Shown: positions 34,649-42,566 of the stretch, piece by piece
Layout: each line of letters opens with the position of its first letter
How positions within the stretch are numbered: position 1 is the first letter of the stretch
DNA from: Bradyrhizobium sp. Ghvi
Lineage (GTDB): Bacteria; Pseudomonadota; Alphaproteobacteria; Rhizobiales; Xanthobacteraceae
NCBI RefSeq assembly: GCF_900115265.1
Contig: NZ_FOVU01000003.1
Location: 372,001-436,000 of the forward strand
Direction: 5' to 3'
Length of the DNA: 64,000 nucleotides
The notes under the pieces: generated by a model
Told to the model about the DNA's origin: nothing
Databases searched by the model: none
The model's input: only the letters and a program-made list of their open reading frames with translations
Made by a program: the position numbers and the translations under genes

Positions 34649-36209
34649 CCGGCCGGTCGCCGATCCGAATCGCGCGAGCGCCGCCACCTGGATCGCCGTG
34701 CTGGCCGCCATGATCGGCTCGTTCATGGCGATCCTGAACATCCAGATCACCAACGCCTCGCTGCTCAATATCGAGGGCGGCATCGGCACCGGCGCCGACA
34801 ACGGCTCCTGGATCTCGACGTCGTACCTGATCGGCGAGATCATCGTGATCCCGCTGACCGACTATTTGAGCCGCGTGTTCACGTTCCGCCGGTACATGCT
34901 GGCAAGCGCGACGCTGTTCGCCGCCTTCTCGGTCGCCTGCGCCTTCGCCCACGATCTCCCGTCGATGATCGCGATGCGCGGCCTGCAAGGCTTTGCCGGC
35001 GGCGTGCTGATCCCGATGGCGTTTACGCTGGTGCTGACCAAGCTGCCCAAGCCGCAGCAGCCGGTGGGTCTTGCGATCTTCGCGCTGTCAGTCACTTTTG
35101 CTCCCGCGATCGGCCCGACCATCGGCGGCTATCTCACCGAGACGTATGGCTGGCGCACCATTTTCTTCGTCAACGTGATCCCGACCGCGGTGATGGTAGC
35201 CGCGCTCTACGTGACGCTGGAGCGGCAGAAGATGCAGCTTGGCCTCCTGAAGGAGGGCGACTGGGCCGGCATCGTGACCATGGCGATCGGGCTGTCGGCG
35301 CTGCAAGCCGTGCTCGAGGAAGGCAACAAGGACGACTGGTTCTCCTCGCCCTTCATCTTGAAGCTCGCCGTGATCTCCGCCGTCAGCCTCGCGCTGTTCG
35401 TCACGATCGAGCTCTGGATCGAAAAGCCGCTGATCCGGCTGCGCCTGCTGACGCAACGCAATTTCGGCTTCGGTACGATCGCGATGACGATGGTCGGCTT
35501 CGCCCTGTTCGGCTCGGTCTATATGCTGCCTGCCTATCTCGGCCAGGCGCAGGGCTACAATGCAGAGCAGATCGGTAACGTGCTGGCTTGGACCGGCCTG
35601 CCGCAGCTCGTGCTGATCCCGCTGATCCCGAAACTGATGCAGCGCTTCGACACGCGTTACATCGCCATCACCGGGCTCCTCATCTTCGCTTATAGCTGCT
35701 TCATGAACACCGCGATGTCGCCGGACTATGCCGGCGACCAGCTCTGGATTCCGAACATCGTGCGCGCGGTAGGCCAAGCCATGGTGCTGACGCCGCTGAC
35801 CTCGGTGCTGACAGGCGGCATCGCGCCGCAGGATGCGGCCGCAGCCTCCGGCATCAGCAACATGCTCCGCAATCTCGGCGGCGCGATCGGCACGGCGACG
35901 CTCGCCACCATCATCACCAAGCGCGAGCAGTTCCATTCCAACATCATCGGCCAGTCGGTCTCGCTCGGCCGCGAGGAAGTTCGCACCCGCATTGCGCAGA
36001 TGACGAACTACTTCACGGCCCATGGCCTGCCCGACCCTAATGCCGCCCGTGAGCAGGCGATCATCGCACTCGGCAAGACGGTGAAGCGCCAGGCGCTGGT
36101 AATGGGCTATTCGGACGCGTTCGCCGTAATTGGCGCCATGCTGATCCTTGCGGCCATCGCGGTGCTGCTGACGCGGCGTGTGAAGACGGCCGGCGGGCCG
36201 GCGCATTAG
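34596..36209 (+). CDS. DHA2-family MFS efflux pump (EmrB/QacA type)
   Basis: 537 residues with about 14 membrane helices. Motif C-like GPTIGGYLTETYGWRTIFFVN and the DHA2 start (MIGSFMAILNIQITNASL) place it with EmrB. A GGAGGG ribosome-binding site inside the 3' end of the HlyD gene precedes ATG 34596. Together with the HlyD protein it forms a proton-driven multidrug export system probably repressed by the TetR at 32650. Tail-to-tail overlap with serA by 4 bp. Confidence 0.94.
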   Translation: MSNSLSPSTQATSAATSDRPVADPNRASAATWIAVLAAMIGSFMAILNIQITNASLLNIEGGIGTGADNGSWISTSYLIGEIIVIPLTDYLSRVFTFRRYMLASATLFAAFSVACAFAHDLPSMIAMRGLQGFAGGVLIPMAFTLVLTKLPKPQQPVGLAIFALSVTFAPAIGPTIGGYLTETYGWRTIFFVNVIPTAVMVAALYVTLERQKMQLGLLKEGDWAGIVTMAIGLSALQAVLEEGNKDDWFSSPFILKLAVISAVSLALFVTIELWIEKPLIRLRLLTQRNFGFGTIAMTMVGFALFGSVYMLPAYLGQAQGYNAEQIGNVLAWTGLPQLVLIPLIPKLMQRFDTRYIAITGLLIFAYSCFMNTAMSPDYAGDQLWIPNIVRAVGQAMVLTPLTSVLTGGIAPQDAAAASGISNMLRNLGGAIGTATLATIITKREQFHSNIIGQSVSLGREEVRTRIAQMTNYFTAHGLPDPNAAREQAIIALGKTVKRQALVMGYSDAFAVIGAMLILAAIAVLLTRRVKTAGGPAH

Positions 36210-37450
36210 TGCTCGAACACCAGCCGGGCGCCAATGGTACCTTCCAGTCCGCGGATCTGCGCCAGCAGCGCGCCTGAATCCTGGCCGCCGAGATCGGCGT
36301 CGAGCACGACGTAACCGAGGTCGCCTGCGGTCTCCAGATATTGCGCGGCGATGTTGATGTCGCGCTGGAGGAAAACCTCGTTCAGCCGGCGCAGCATGCC
36401 CGGCACGTTGCGATGGACATGGCTGAAGCGCGCGCCGGAGGGACGCAGGTGCAGTTGCACCTCGGGGAAATTCACCGCGCCCATCGTCGACCCCGTGATG
36501 AAGTAGTCGACCAGCTTGCGTGCCACCTCGCCCCCGATCCGCTCCTGCGCCTCTTCCGTGGAGCCGCCGATATGCGGGGTAAGGATGACATTGCGGAGAC
36601 CCTGCATGGGGCTCTTGAAACGCTCCGAATTCGACGACGGCTCGACCGGAAACACGTCGATCGCGGCGCCGGCGAGATGGCCGTCGCGCAAGGCACCCGC
36701 GAGCGCGTCGAGATCGACCACGGTGCCGCGGCTGTTGTTGATCAGGAACGAGCCCGGCTTCATCGCCCTCAGCTCCTTCTCGCCGATCATACCTGATGTT
36801 TCCGGCGTCTCCGGCACGTGCAGGCTGACGACGTCGCTCTGCGCCAGCAGCTCTTCGAGCTTCTCGAGCGGCTCGGTGTTGCCATGGCGGAGCTTGTCGG
36901 TGCGATCGTAATAGATCACCCGCATACCCATGGCCTCGGCCAGCGTCGAGAGCTGCGAGCCGATATTGCCGTAGCCGATGATGCCGAGGGTGCGGCCGCG
37001 CACCTCGCGGCTGCCGGCCGCGGACTTGTCCCAGCCGCCCTCATGAGCCGATACCGACCGCGGGAAGATCTGCCGCAGCAGCATCACGATCTCGCCGATG
37101 ACGAGCTCGGCGACGCTGCGCGTGTTGGAGAACGGCGCGTTGAACACGGGAATGCCGCGCTTGCGCGCCGCCAGGAGATCGACCTGGTTGGTGCCGACGC
37201 TGAAGCAGCCGACCGCGAGCAGCCCGTCGGTGGCTTCCAGCACCTCGTCGGTGATCTGGGTGCGCGAACGGATTCCGAGCAGCGAGACGCCCTTGAGCGC
37301 TTCGCGCAGTGCCTCGCCATCCAGAGCCTTGGTCAGACGCTCGACATTGGTGAAGCCTGCGCCCTTGAACAGATCCACGGCGCTGTCGTTGACACCTTCA
37401 AGCAGCAGCGCCTTCGCGCTCCGCTCAGGGCTTTGGCCTGGGGCTGACAT
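36206..37450 (-). CDS. serA: D-3-phosphoglycerate dehydrogenase, short ACT-containing form
   Basis: 414 residues, like E. coli SerA (410). NAD loop GIIGYGNIGSQ, catalytic Arg and His regions INNSRGTVVDLDAL and LTPHIGGSTEEAQ, then a C-terminal ACT domain (HRNVPGMLRRLNEVFLQRDINI) that binds serine for feedback inhibition. First step of serine synthesis from 3-phosphoglycerate. ATG 37450 has GGAG seven bases upstream; the frame is open further upstream but into a repeat. Confidence 0.93.
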   Translation of the reverse strand: MSAPGQSPERSAKALLLEGVNDSAVDLFKGAGFTNVERLTKALDGEALREALKGVSLLGIRSRTQITDEVLEATDGLLAVGCFSVGTNQVDLLAARKRGIPVFNAPFSNTRSVAELVIGEIVMLLRQIFPRSVSAHEGGWDKSAAGSREVRGRTLGIIGYGNIGSQLSTLAEAMGMRVIYYDRTDKLRHGNTEPLEKLEELLAQSDVVSLHVPETPETSGMIGEKELRAMKPGSFLINNSRGTVVDLDALAGALRDGHLAGAAIDVFPVEPSSNSERFKSPMQGLRNVILTPHIGGSTEEAQERIGGEVARKLVDYFITGSTMGAVNFPEVQLHLRPSGARFSHVHRNVPGMLRRLNEVFLQRDINIAAQYLETAGDLGYVVLDADLGGQDSGALLAQIRGLEGTIGARLVFEH

Positions 37451-37567
37451 AGTATCTCCATGACTGGCGGCTTTGTCGCAGGACATAGACCGCGGACGCC
37501 GCACAGCACAATAGGGCTGGATACAAGAAGAAGATGGCGGGGATGGCTGCGCTTGGTGTACCAGACC

Positions 37568-37696
37568 CGTCATCCTGAGGTGCGAGTGGCGCGATGCGCA
37601 TCGCGCCGGGAGCCTCGAAGGAGGCACGGCCGAGCTGCCAGCCGGGCCCCGTCGTCCTTCGAGGGCCGCCAAGGGGCGGCCGCCTCAGGACGACGG
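37568..37696. repeat. Palindromic intergenic repeat (CGTCATCCTGAGG type)
   Basis: CGTCATCCTGAGGTGC (37568-37583) and the complementary CGCCTCAGGACGACG (37681-37695) bracket an inner pair around AGCCTCGAAGGAGGC and CGTCCTTCGAGGGCC. It lies upstream of serA and downstream of the rhodanese gene. This sequence type is very common between Bradyrhizobium genes as I remember it. Confidence 0.7.
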
Positions 37697-37715
37697 AGTT
37701 GCTGCTCGTCGTCAG

Positions 37716-38948
37716 TCAGATCACGTAGAACCCGTGCGTGCCGTCGCGGCGGAGCTGGTCGACCAGGCCGTATTCCCAGTCGAGATAGGCCTGCATCGCG
37801 CCCTCGGCGATGTCGGTTCCCTCATAGGGACGGCGGTAGCGATGCGCAGGGTCGGGCTTCGGCAGGGCCAGCGGCGGGCCTACCTCGAGCGTGCGGTCAT
37901 AGCCACCTTCGAGCACGTAGACCTCCCAGCCCATCTGGGCGAGCCAGGAGGCCGTCATGTCGGCGCGCACGCCCTTGTCGTCGCTCAGGAGGATGCGCGC
38001 CCCGCGCACCGGCGCGGCCATATCGGTCTCCTGCACGAGCTGGCCGCCGGGATAGTGGCGGAAGCCCGGGAGATGACCGGCGGCATACTCCTCGGCATCG
38101 CGCACGTCGAAACGATAGAGCGTGCGGTCGGTCGCAGCGACCAGCGCCGGCATCTCGTTCGCGCCGACATGGCGGACGCCAGCGCGATAGGCAACGTCGC
38201 GAGCATTGGCCGGACCGTTTTCGAATGAGCCGATCCCGCCGCGCCGGTCGGCGCCATGGCTAAGCGTGTGCCGCGCCAACGTCCAGCCGATCGTGCCATT
38301 GCGCAAGGCCCGCACCTTGTTGGGCACACCGGCGTTGATGAGCGACTGGGTGCCGATGATCGAGCGGGTGCGACCGGCGCAATTGACGATGATCGTGGTG
38401 TTTGGATCGGGCGCTGCCTGGCCGGCTCGCAGCACCAGCTCAGCTCCGGGCACGCTGACCGAGCCCGGAATATTCATGGTCGCATATTCATCGAAGCGGC
38501 GAACGTCGAGGATGGCGATGTTGGCCTTGTCCGCGATCAGTTTGGCCACTTCGTCGGCGCTAAGCGACGGCGTATGACGACGCGCCTCGACCAGCTCGCC
38601 GAACGCCTTCGAATAGGAATTGACGTCCGCAAACACTTCATAGCCCGCTGCGCGCCAGGCTTTGATTCCGCCATCGAGTGAGCGGACATCGCGGTAGCCG
38701 AGCCCTGCGAGGCGTTCGACGCCCGTTGCGACCAGCCCTTCGCCATCATCATAGAGCACGACCGGCACACCCTTGCGCGGCAGCCGAACCTCGGCTTCGA
38801 TCGCGATCCGGTCCACGGCCATGTTGGCCGCAAACAGCGGATGGCCGGTGGCGAAGGCCGCCTCATGCCTGAGATCGAGCAGCGCGATCTCCTCGCGCAG
38901 GAGCAACGCGCGACGGACATCGGCCGGAGTTTCGCTGGGAATAGTCAT
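37716..38948 (-). CDS. Multidomain rhodanese-like protein
   Basis: 410 residues made of three rhodanese-like domains (about 10-112, 127-240 and 270-375). Only the middle one keeps a catalytic loop with cysteine (IIVNCAGRTRS); the first reads VVLYDDGEGL and the third ILLSDDKGVR, so they are probably non-catalytic. Rhodaneses transfer sulfane sulfur. Family members I recall are often longer with four domains, so one may be lost. Starts at ATG 38948 without a strong ribosome-binding site. Confidence 0.88.
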   Translation of the reverse strand: MTIPSETPADVRRALLLREEIALLDLRHEAAFATGHPLFAANMAVDRIAIEAEVRLPRKGVPVVLYDDGEGLVATGVERLAGLGYRDVRSLDGGIKAWRAAGYEVFADVNSYSKAFGELVEARRHTPSLSADEVAKLIADKANIAILDVRRFDEYATMNIPGSVSVPGAELVLRAGQAAPDPNTTIIVNCAGRTRSIIGTQSLINAGVPNKVRALRNGTIGWTLARHTLSHGADRRGGIGSFENGPANARDVAYRAGVRHVGANEMPALVAATDRTLYRFDVRDAEEYAAGHLPGFRHYPGGQLVQETDMAAPVRGARILLSDDKGVRADMTASWLAQMGWEVYVLEGGYDRTLEVGPPLALPKPDPAHRYRRPYEGTDIAEGAMQAYLDWEYGLVDQLRRDGTHGFYVI

Positions 38949-39031
38949 AAGAAAGCGCGCCTGAAGGTCGAAGGATCTGACGCTTTTGGACCATTGCCGC
39001 CGCGTTGGCTAGTCACTCCGGACGCAGGCCC

Positions 39032-39409
39032 TCATTGCTTCGGCGCGACGGTCCCGGTCTGCTTCAACCGCTCCGACCTGACCCAGCCGGATACGCTGTC
39101 TTGCGTTCTCGGATTCATGTACATCACCGATGACCAGCCATCGCCGCTTCGGGCATAGACGATCAGCTCGTCCCTGGGGATGACGAAGATCCCTTTCATC
39201 GGACGGTCGGGTTTCGGCGCCGAGTAGAATTGCAACCGCCCGGCTCCTGTCACCACATTCAACGTCGGCGGCGAGACCATCGGAGCCTCCTTCGACCCCG
39301 TTTCCGGCTCGTTGCAGAGCGCATCGGCACGGCTCGGCGTATCGAACAGGCCGAGAAGCGCGGTGAGACAGATCGTGCATGCAAGCAAGCGTCGGATTGG
39401 TGACATCAT
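39032..39409 (-). CDS. Small secreted SH3-like protein
   Basis: 125 residues. An N-terminal signal peptide (RRLLACTICLTALLGLFDTPSRA, cleavage about residue 29) is followed by a domain of about 75 residues with the SH3b pattern (LQFYSAPKPD, DELIVYARSGDGWSSVMY, VSGWVRSERL). Likely periplasmic, perhaps binding peptidoglycan or a partner protein. Function unknown; starts MM, with AGAGG just upstream. Confidence 0.82.
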   Translation of the reverse strand: MMSPIRRLLACTICLTALLGLFDTPSRADALCNEPETGSKEAPMVSPPTLNVVTGAGRLQFYSAPKPDRPMKGIFVIPRDELIVYARSGDGWSSVMYMNPRTQDSVSGWVRSERLKQTGTVAPKQ

Positions 39410-39477
39410 CCTCTCCCTGAGCCATCCGGGATTTTGTACCGGATCTCCAGGATGAGGTTCGAAGCGACAGGCGTGTC

Positions 39478-40383
39478 TCAGCCTGCCCCAGCTACCTGCT
39501 TCTCGATGATGCTGGCGACCCGCACCGGGGTTTCGAGCATGGAATAATGGCCGGCATCGTCGATGATCTCGAATGTCACGCGGGGATAGGCAAGTGCGAA
39601 GGCATTCCGCAGCGGCTCGCCGCGATAGAACGGGATGTCCAGGGCGCCGGTCACGACGTGCGTGGGGGCGGCCAGCCCATGCGTCTCGCCTGATATGGCG
39701 GAGCTCGTGAACATGGTGAGATAGCCGCGCTTGGCCTCGACCGTCGAGGCCTCGCGCGCGATGGCGAGCTTGCGGCGCAGCCAGCCGGCGCCGTAGCCAC
39801 CGGACGTGCGGGCCGTGATCGCGCGTCCGGCCGCCTCGTCCTCGTCGATAACGGCGTTGAGCGCCTTCATCGCGGCCTCATCGGCGCGGAAGCCGGTGGG
39901 CGGCACCGGCGAGAACAGCGTCACGCTCTGAAGCCGGCTTCCGGCCAGAAGCGCGACCTTCTGCGCGACCAAGCCGGACATCGAATGACCGACCAGATGG
40001 AAGCGGGTGATGGCAAGCTCGTCGGCCGTATGCAGCACGTCGGCCACAGCTTCGTCCAACGTGTAGCTGCCGCTCATGCCGCGCGACCAGCCGTAACCTC
40101 TGAGGTCCACGAACACGAAGGTATAGCGCGCGGGATCGAGATAGGGCAGCACCGGCTCCCAGTTGACGTGATCGCCGAGCCATTCGTGCAGCACCACACA
40201 GACCGTGGGGCCGTTACCGATGCGGCAATGGCCGAGCCGACCACCGGTCGCGAGTTGCGGCGCCGGCCAGGGAGATGAGGGTGCGTTCGCCGACTGGGCC
40301 ATGCCTTGCGCGAAGGCCGGCGTGGTGGCGATTGCGGCGGTGGCGGTCAGACCCAGCCCTTTAAGTACATTGCGGCGTTGCAT
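39478..40383 (-). CDS. Tat-exported alpha/beta hydrolase
   Basis: 301 residues. The N-terminus RRNVLKGLGLTATAAIATTPAFA carries a twin-arginine motif and signal peptidase site, so it should be exported folded. Hydrolase motifs: LHEWLGDHVNW, DLRGYGWS, nucleophile LVGHSMSGL and the terminal His in DDAGHYSM. It is divergent from a LysR gene that may control it. Substrate unknown. Confidence 0.88.
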   Translation of the reverse strand: MQRRNVLKGLGLTATAAIATTPAFAQGMAQSANAPSSPWPAPQLATGGRLGHCRIGNGPTVCVVLHEWLGDHVNWEPVLPYLDPARYTFVFVDLRGYGWSRGMSGSYTLDEAVADVLHTADELAITRFHLVGHSMSGLVAQKVALLAGSRLQSVTLFSPVPPTGFRADEAAMKALNAVIDEDEAAGRAITARTSGGYGAGWLRRKLAIAREASTVEAKRGYLTMFTSSAISGETHGLAAPTHVVTGALDIPFYRGEPLRNAFALAYPRVTFEIIDDAGHYSMLETPVRVASIIEKQVAGAG

Positions 40384-40532
40384 GCGTTTCCCCCGCGCCT
40401 TCGATTTCAGCTAGCGCTGCCTACCTGATAGCCCGCAAGATCCGCGCGGGGGAAATTGATTTCTGCAATGCCTTGATCGATAAATCTCATTCCGCCGGAG
40501 CTCGGTCCGGTGGCGCCGTTCGGAGCCTACCC

Positions 40533-41396
40533 ATGCCGACAACCCTCGATATCGATACACTCCGCGCGCTGCTCGCCATCGTCGAGTTGAAGAGCTTTTC
40601 GCGCGCGGCGGAGCAGCTGGGACGAACGCAATCTGCGATCAGCCTTCAGATCGCCCGGCTCGAAGCCGTGGTCGGTCATCCCCTGCTGGAGCGGATTCGA
40701 GGCCGAGTGCTCGGGCCGACGGCCAAGGGCGCGGAGCTCGTTACGCATGCGCGGGAGATGATCGCGCTCAACGCGCGCGCAGTGGCCGCCATGCGCCGGC
40801 CGGCTTCGGACGAGCCGGTCCGGCTCGGCATGCCCGCCGACTTTCTCGAGCGCGATTTCGCGTCGGCCTTTGACCATATCCGATCGCGCTTCCCCAAAGT
40901 ACAATTCTCGGTGCGCACCGACCTCTCGGCGCGGCTCGCTGAGGACCTCGGGCACGGCCGGCTCGATCTCGCCTTCTACAAGCGTGCGCCCTCGAACGAA
41001 GCTGACGCGGCGATCGCGTTCGAGCCGATGGCGTGGTTCGGCCAGGCACCAGCATCAAGTCGCTCCGACGATACCGTTCCGCTGGTGACCTTTGCCGATG
41101 GCTGCGCCTATCGCGGCGAAGCGCTCCGCAGCCTGCGCCTGGTCGGGCGGGAATGGACCATCGCTTGCGAGGCGCGCAGTCTCTCCGCGTTGGTCGGCGC
41201 GGTCAAAGCCGGCCTCGGCTATGCAGCCCTGCCCGTCAAGCTGGGCGACCGCAAATCGCTGAGGCACGCGGGCGATCTAGTGGACCTGCCGCAGCTCAAT
41301 GCGGTCGAGCTAGCCCTTGGTATTGCCGAGGGCTGCAACCTGCCGTTCACCCGCGCGATCAGCGGCATTATCGCCGAACGCTGTGCGCTGGCGTGA
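40533..41396 (+). CDS. LysR-family transcriptional regulator
   Basis: 287 residues. N-terminal winged HTH LLAIVELKSFSRAAEQLGRTQSAISLQIARLE (in two parts) and a shorter effector domain (VRLGMPADFLERDF, LDLAFYKR, VGREWTIACEA). ATG 40533 is preferred over an upstream in-frame ATG at 40473. It is divergent from the Tat-exported hydrolase, with 149 bp between them. Its 3' end overlaps the convergent PepSY gene by 87 bp. Confidence 0.9.
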   Translation: MPTTLDIDTLRALLAIVELKSFSRAAEQLGRTQSAISLQIARLEAVVGHPLLERIRGRVLGPTAKGAELVTHAREMIALNARAVAAMRRPASDEPVRLGMPADFLERDFASAFDHIRSRFPKVQFSVRTDLSARLAEDLGHGRLDLAFYKRAPSNEADAAIAFEPMAWFGQAPASSRSDDTVPLVTFADGCAYRGEALRSLRLVGREWTIACEARSLSALVGAVKAGLGYAALPVKLGDRKSLRHAGDLVDLPQLNAVELALGIAEGCNLPFTRAISGIIAERCALA

Positions 41397-42527
41397 GGAC
41401 CGCAGCTTGAGGCGCGACAGGTACAAGAGCAAGCCGGTGATCGCGAACAATGGCATCAACGCGGCGGCAATCATGAAAGCAATCTTGCCGGGCCAGCCCA
41501 GCACAGCGCCGCGGTGGATATCGAACACGCTCGCAATCGCCTTCTCACCGAGCGTCTTGTCGCCATGGCGCTCCGCGGAGATTAGCTGGCCTGTAGCGCC
41601 ATCGATGCGAAGCTCGTCGCGTACGCTTTCGAGCGTGGAGTCCTTCGGCCACGACCGTATTCGCAGTACCGTGCCCGGCCCAGCCGGGAGCATCAGCTGA
41701 ACCCTGGCGAAGCCCTCATTCTGCTCATGCCGGAGGGTCGACCACGCGCGATCGAACCCGACGGGCTGGCTCGGCTCCGGACGACGGGATGAATGCGGTG
41801 GCCCCTTCGCCGCCGCCACATGTGGGCGCGACAGCAACCAGACGACGCCATCCTTGTACCAATCGAACGAGTACCAGAGCCCGGTGAGGCTCATCACGAG
41901 ATAGACCGGCAGCACCCAGGTGCCGATGACCGCATGTAGCGAGCGATGCAGGCCGCGGCCGCTCAGCCCGAGATTTGGCTTCAGCCACATCTTCATGCTG
42001 CTTGCACGACGCGGCCAGCGCAGTACGAGCCCTGAGATCAGCATCACGATCAACCCTAGCGCGGCAACGCCGGTAATCTGGCGTCCCCACCCCTTGGCAT
42101 CGCCGGGAACGAGCAGCCAGCGATGCAGTCTGCGCACCGTCGCGAAGAAGTCCTCGCCGCGCGGCACGCCAAGCAGGGTTCCATCATAGGGGTCGACATA
42201 GAGCGAGGACGGCCGCGTGCCCTGCTCGTCACGGGCAAAGCGGATGTGAACGGCCGCGGACGGATCGCTCGACAGCGTGATGGCCGCGACCTTGCCGGCA
42301 TCGGGCACTGCCTTCAGGCGCGATACCAGTTCGTCCGGCAGCAGTGGCGGCGTCGTCCGTGGCGCGACCTGCATGATGCCGGCATTCAGATGATCGACAA
42401 TCTCGTCCTCGAAGCTCATGATCGCACCGGTCAGCGCGATCAAGGAGAGCAGCAACGCCAGCACGAGGCCGACGACGGAATGGACCTGAAGTAGTGCGGC
42501 TTTGATTGCGGGCCCGAGCTTAGGCAT
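41310..42527 (-). CDS. PepSY-associated transmembrane protein (siderophore-linked)
   Basis: 405 residues, of the PepSY_TM (PiuB/FegB-like) family: helix 1 VHSVVGLVLALLLSLIALTGAIMSFE, RWLLVPGDAKGWGRQITG before helix 2, GLHRSLHAVIGTWVLPVYLVMSLTG (helix 3) and a last helix near residue 360. Family members reduce or release iron from ferric siderophores at the inner membrane. It follows the TonB receptor by 39 bp, so both serve the same siderophore. Confidence 0.88.
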   Translation of the reverse strand: MPKLGPAIKAALLQVHSVVGLVLALLLSLIALTGAIMSFEDEIVDHLNAGIMQVAPRTTPPLLPDELVSRLKAVPDAGKVAAITLSSDPSAAVHIRFARDEQGTRPSSLYVDPYDGTLLGVPRGEDFFATVRRLHRWLLVPGDAKGWGRQITGVAALGLIVMLISGLVLRWPRRASSMKMWLKPNLGLSGRGLHRSLHAVIGTWVLPVYLVMSLTGLWYSFDWYKDGVVWLLSRPHVAAAKGPPHSSRRPEPSQPVGFDRAWSTLRHEQNEGFARVQLMLPAGPGTVLRIRSWPKDSTLESVRDELRIDGATGQLISAERHGDKTLGEKAIASVFDIHRGAVLGWPGKIAFMIAAALMPLFAITGLLLYLSRLKLRSSRQRTAFGDNAADRAGERQVAALGNTKG

Positions 42528-42566
42528 CGGCGCGGGCCTTCTTGCCCTGTTGTCGTATCGCCATGA

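Noticed and set aside
42524..42565. 14-codon frame between the TonB receptor and PepSY genes
   Set aside because: Too short to judge; its only feature is that it reads through the ribosome-binding region of the PepSY gene. Possibly a leader for coupling, but there is no independent support.
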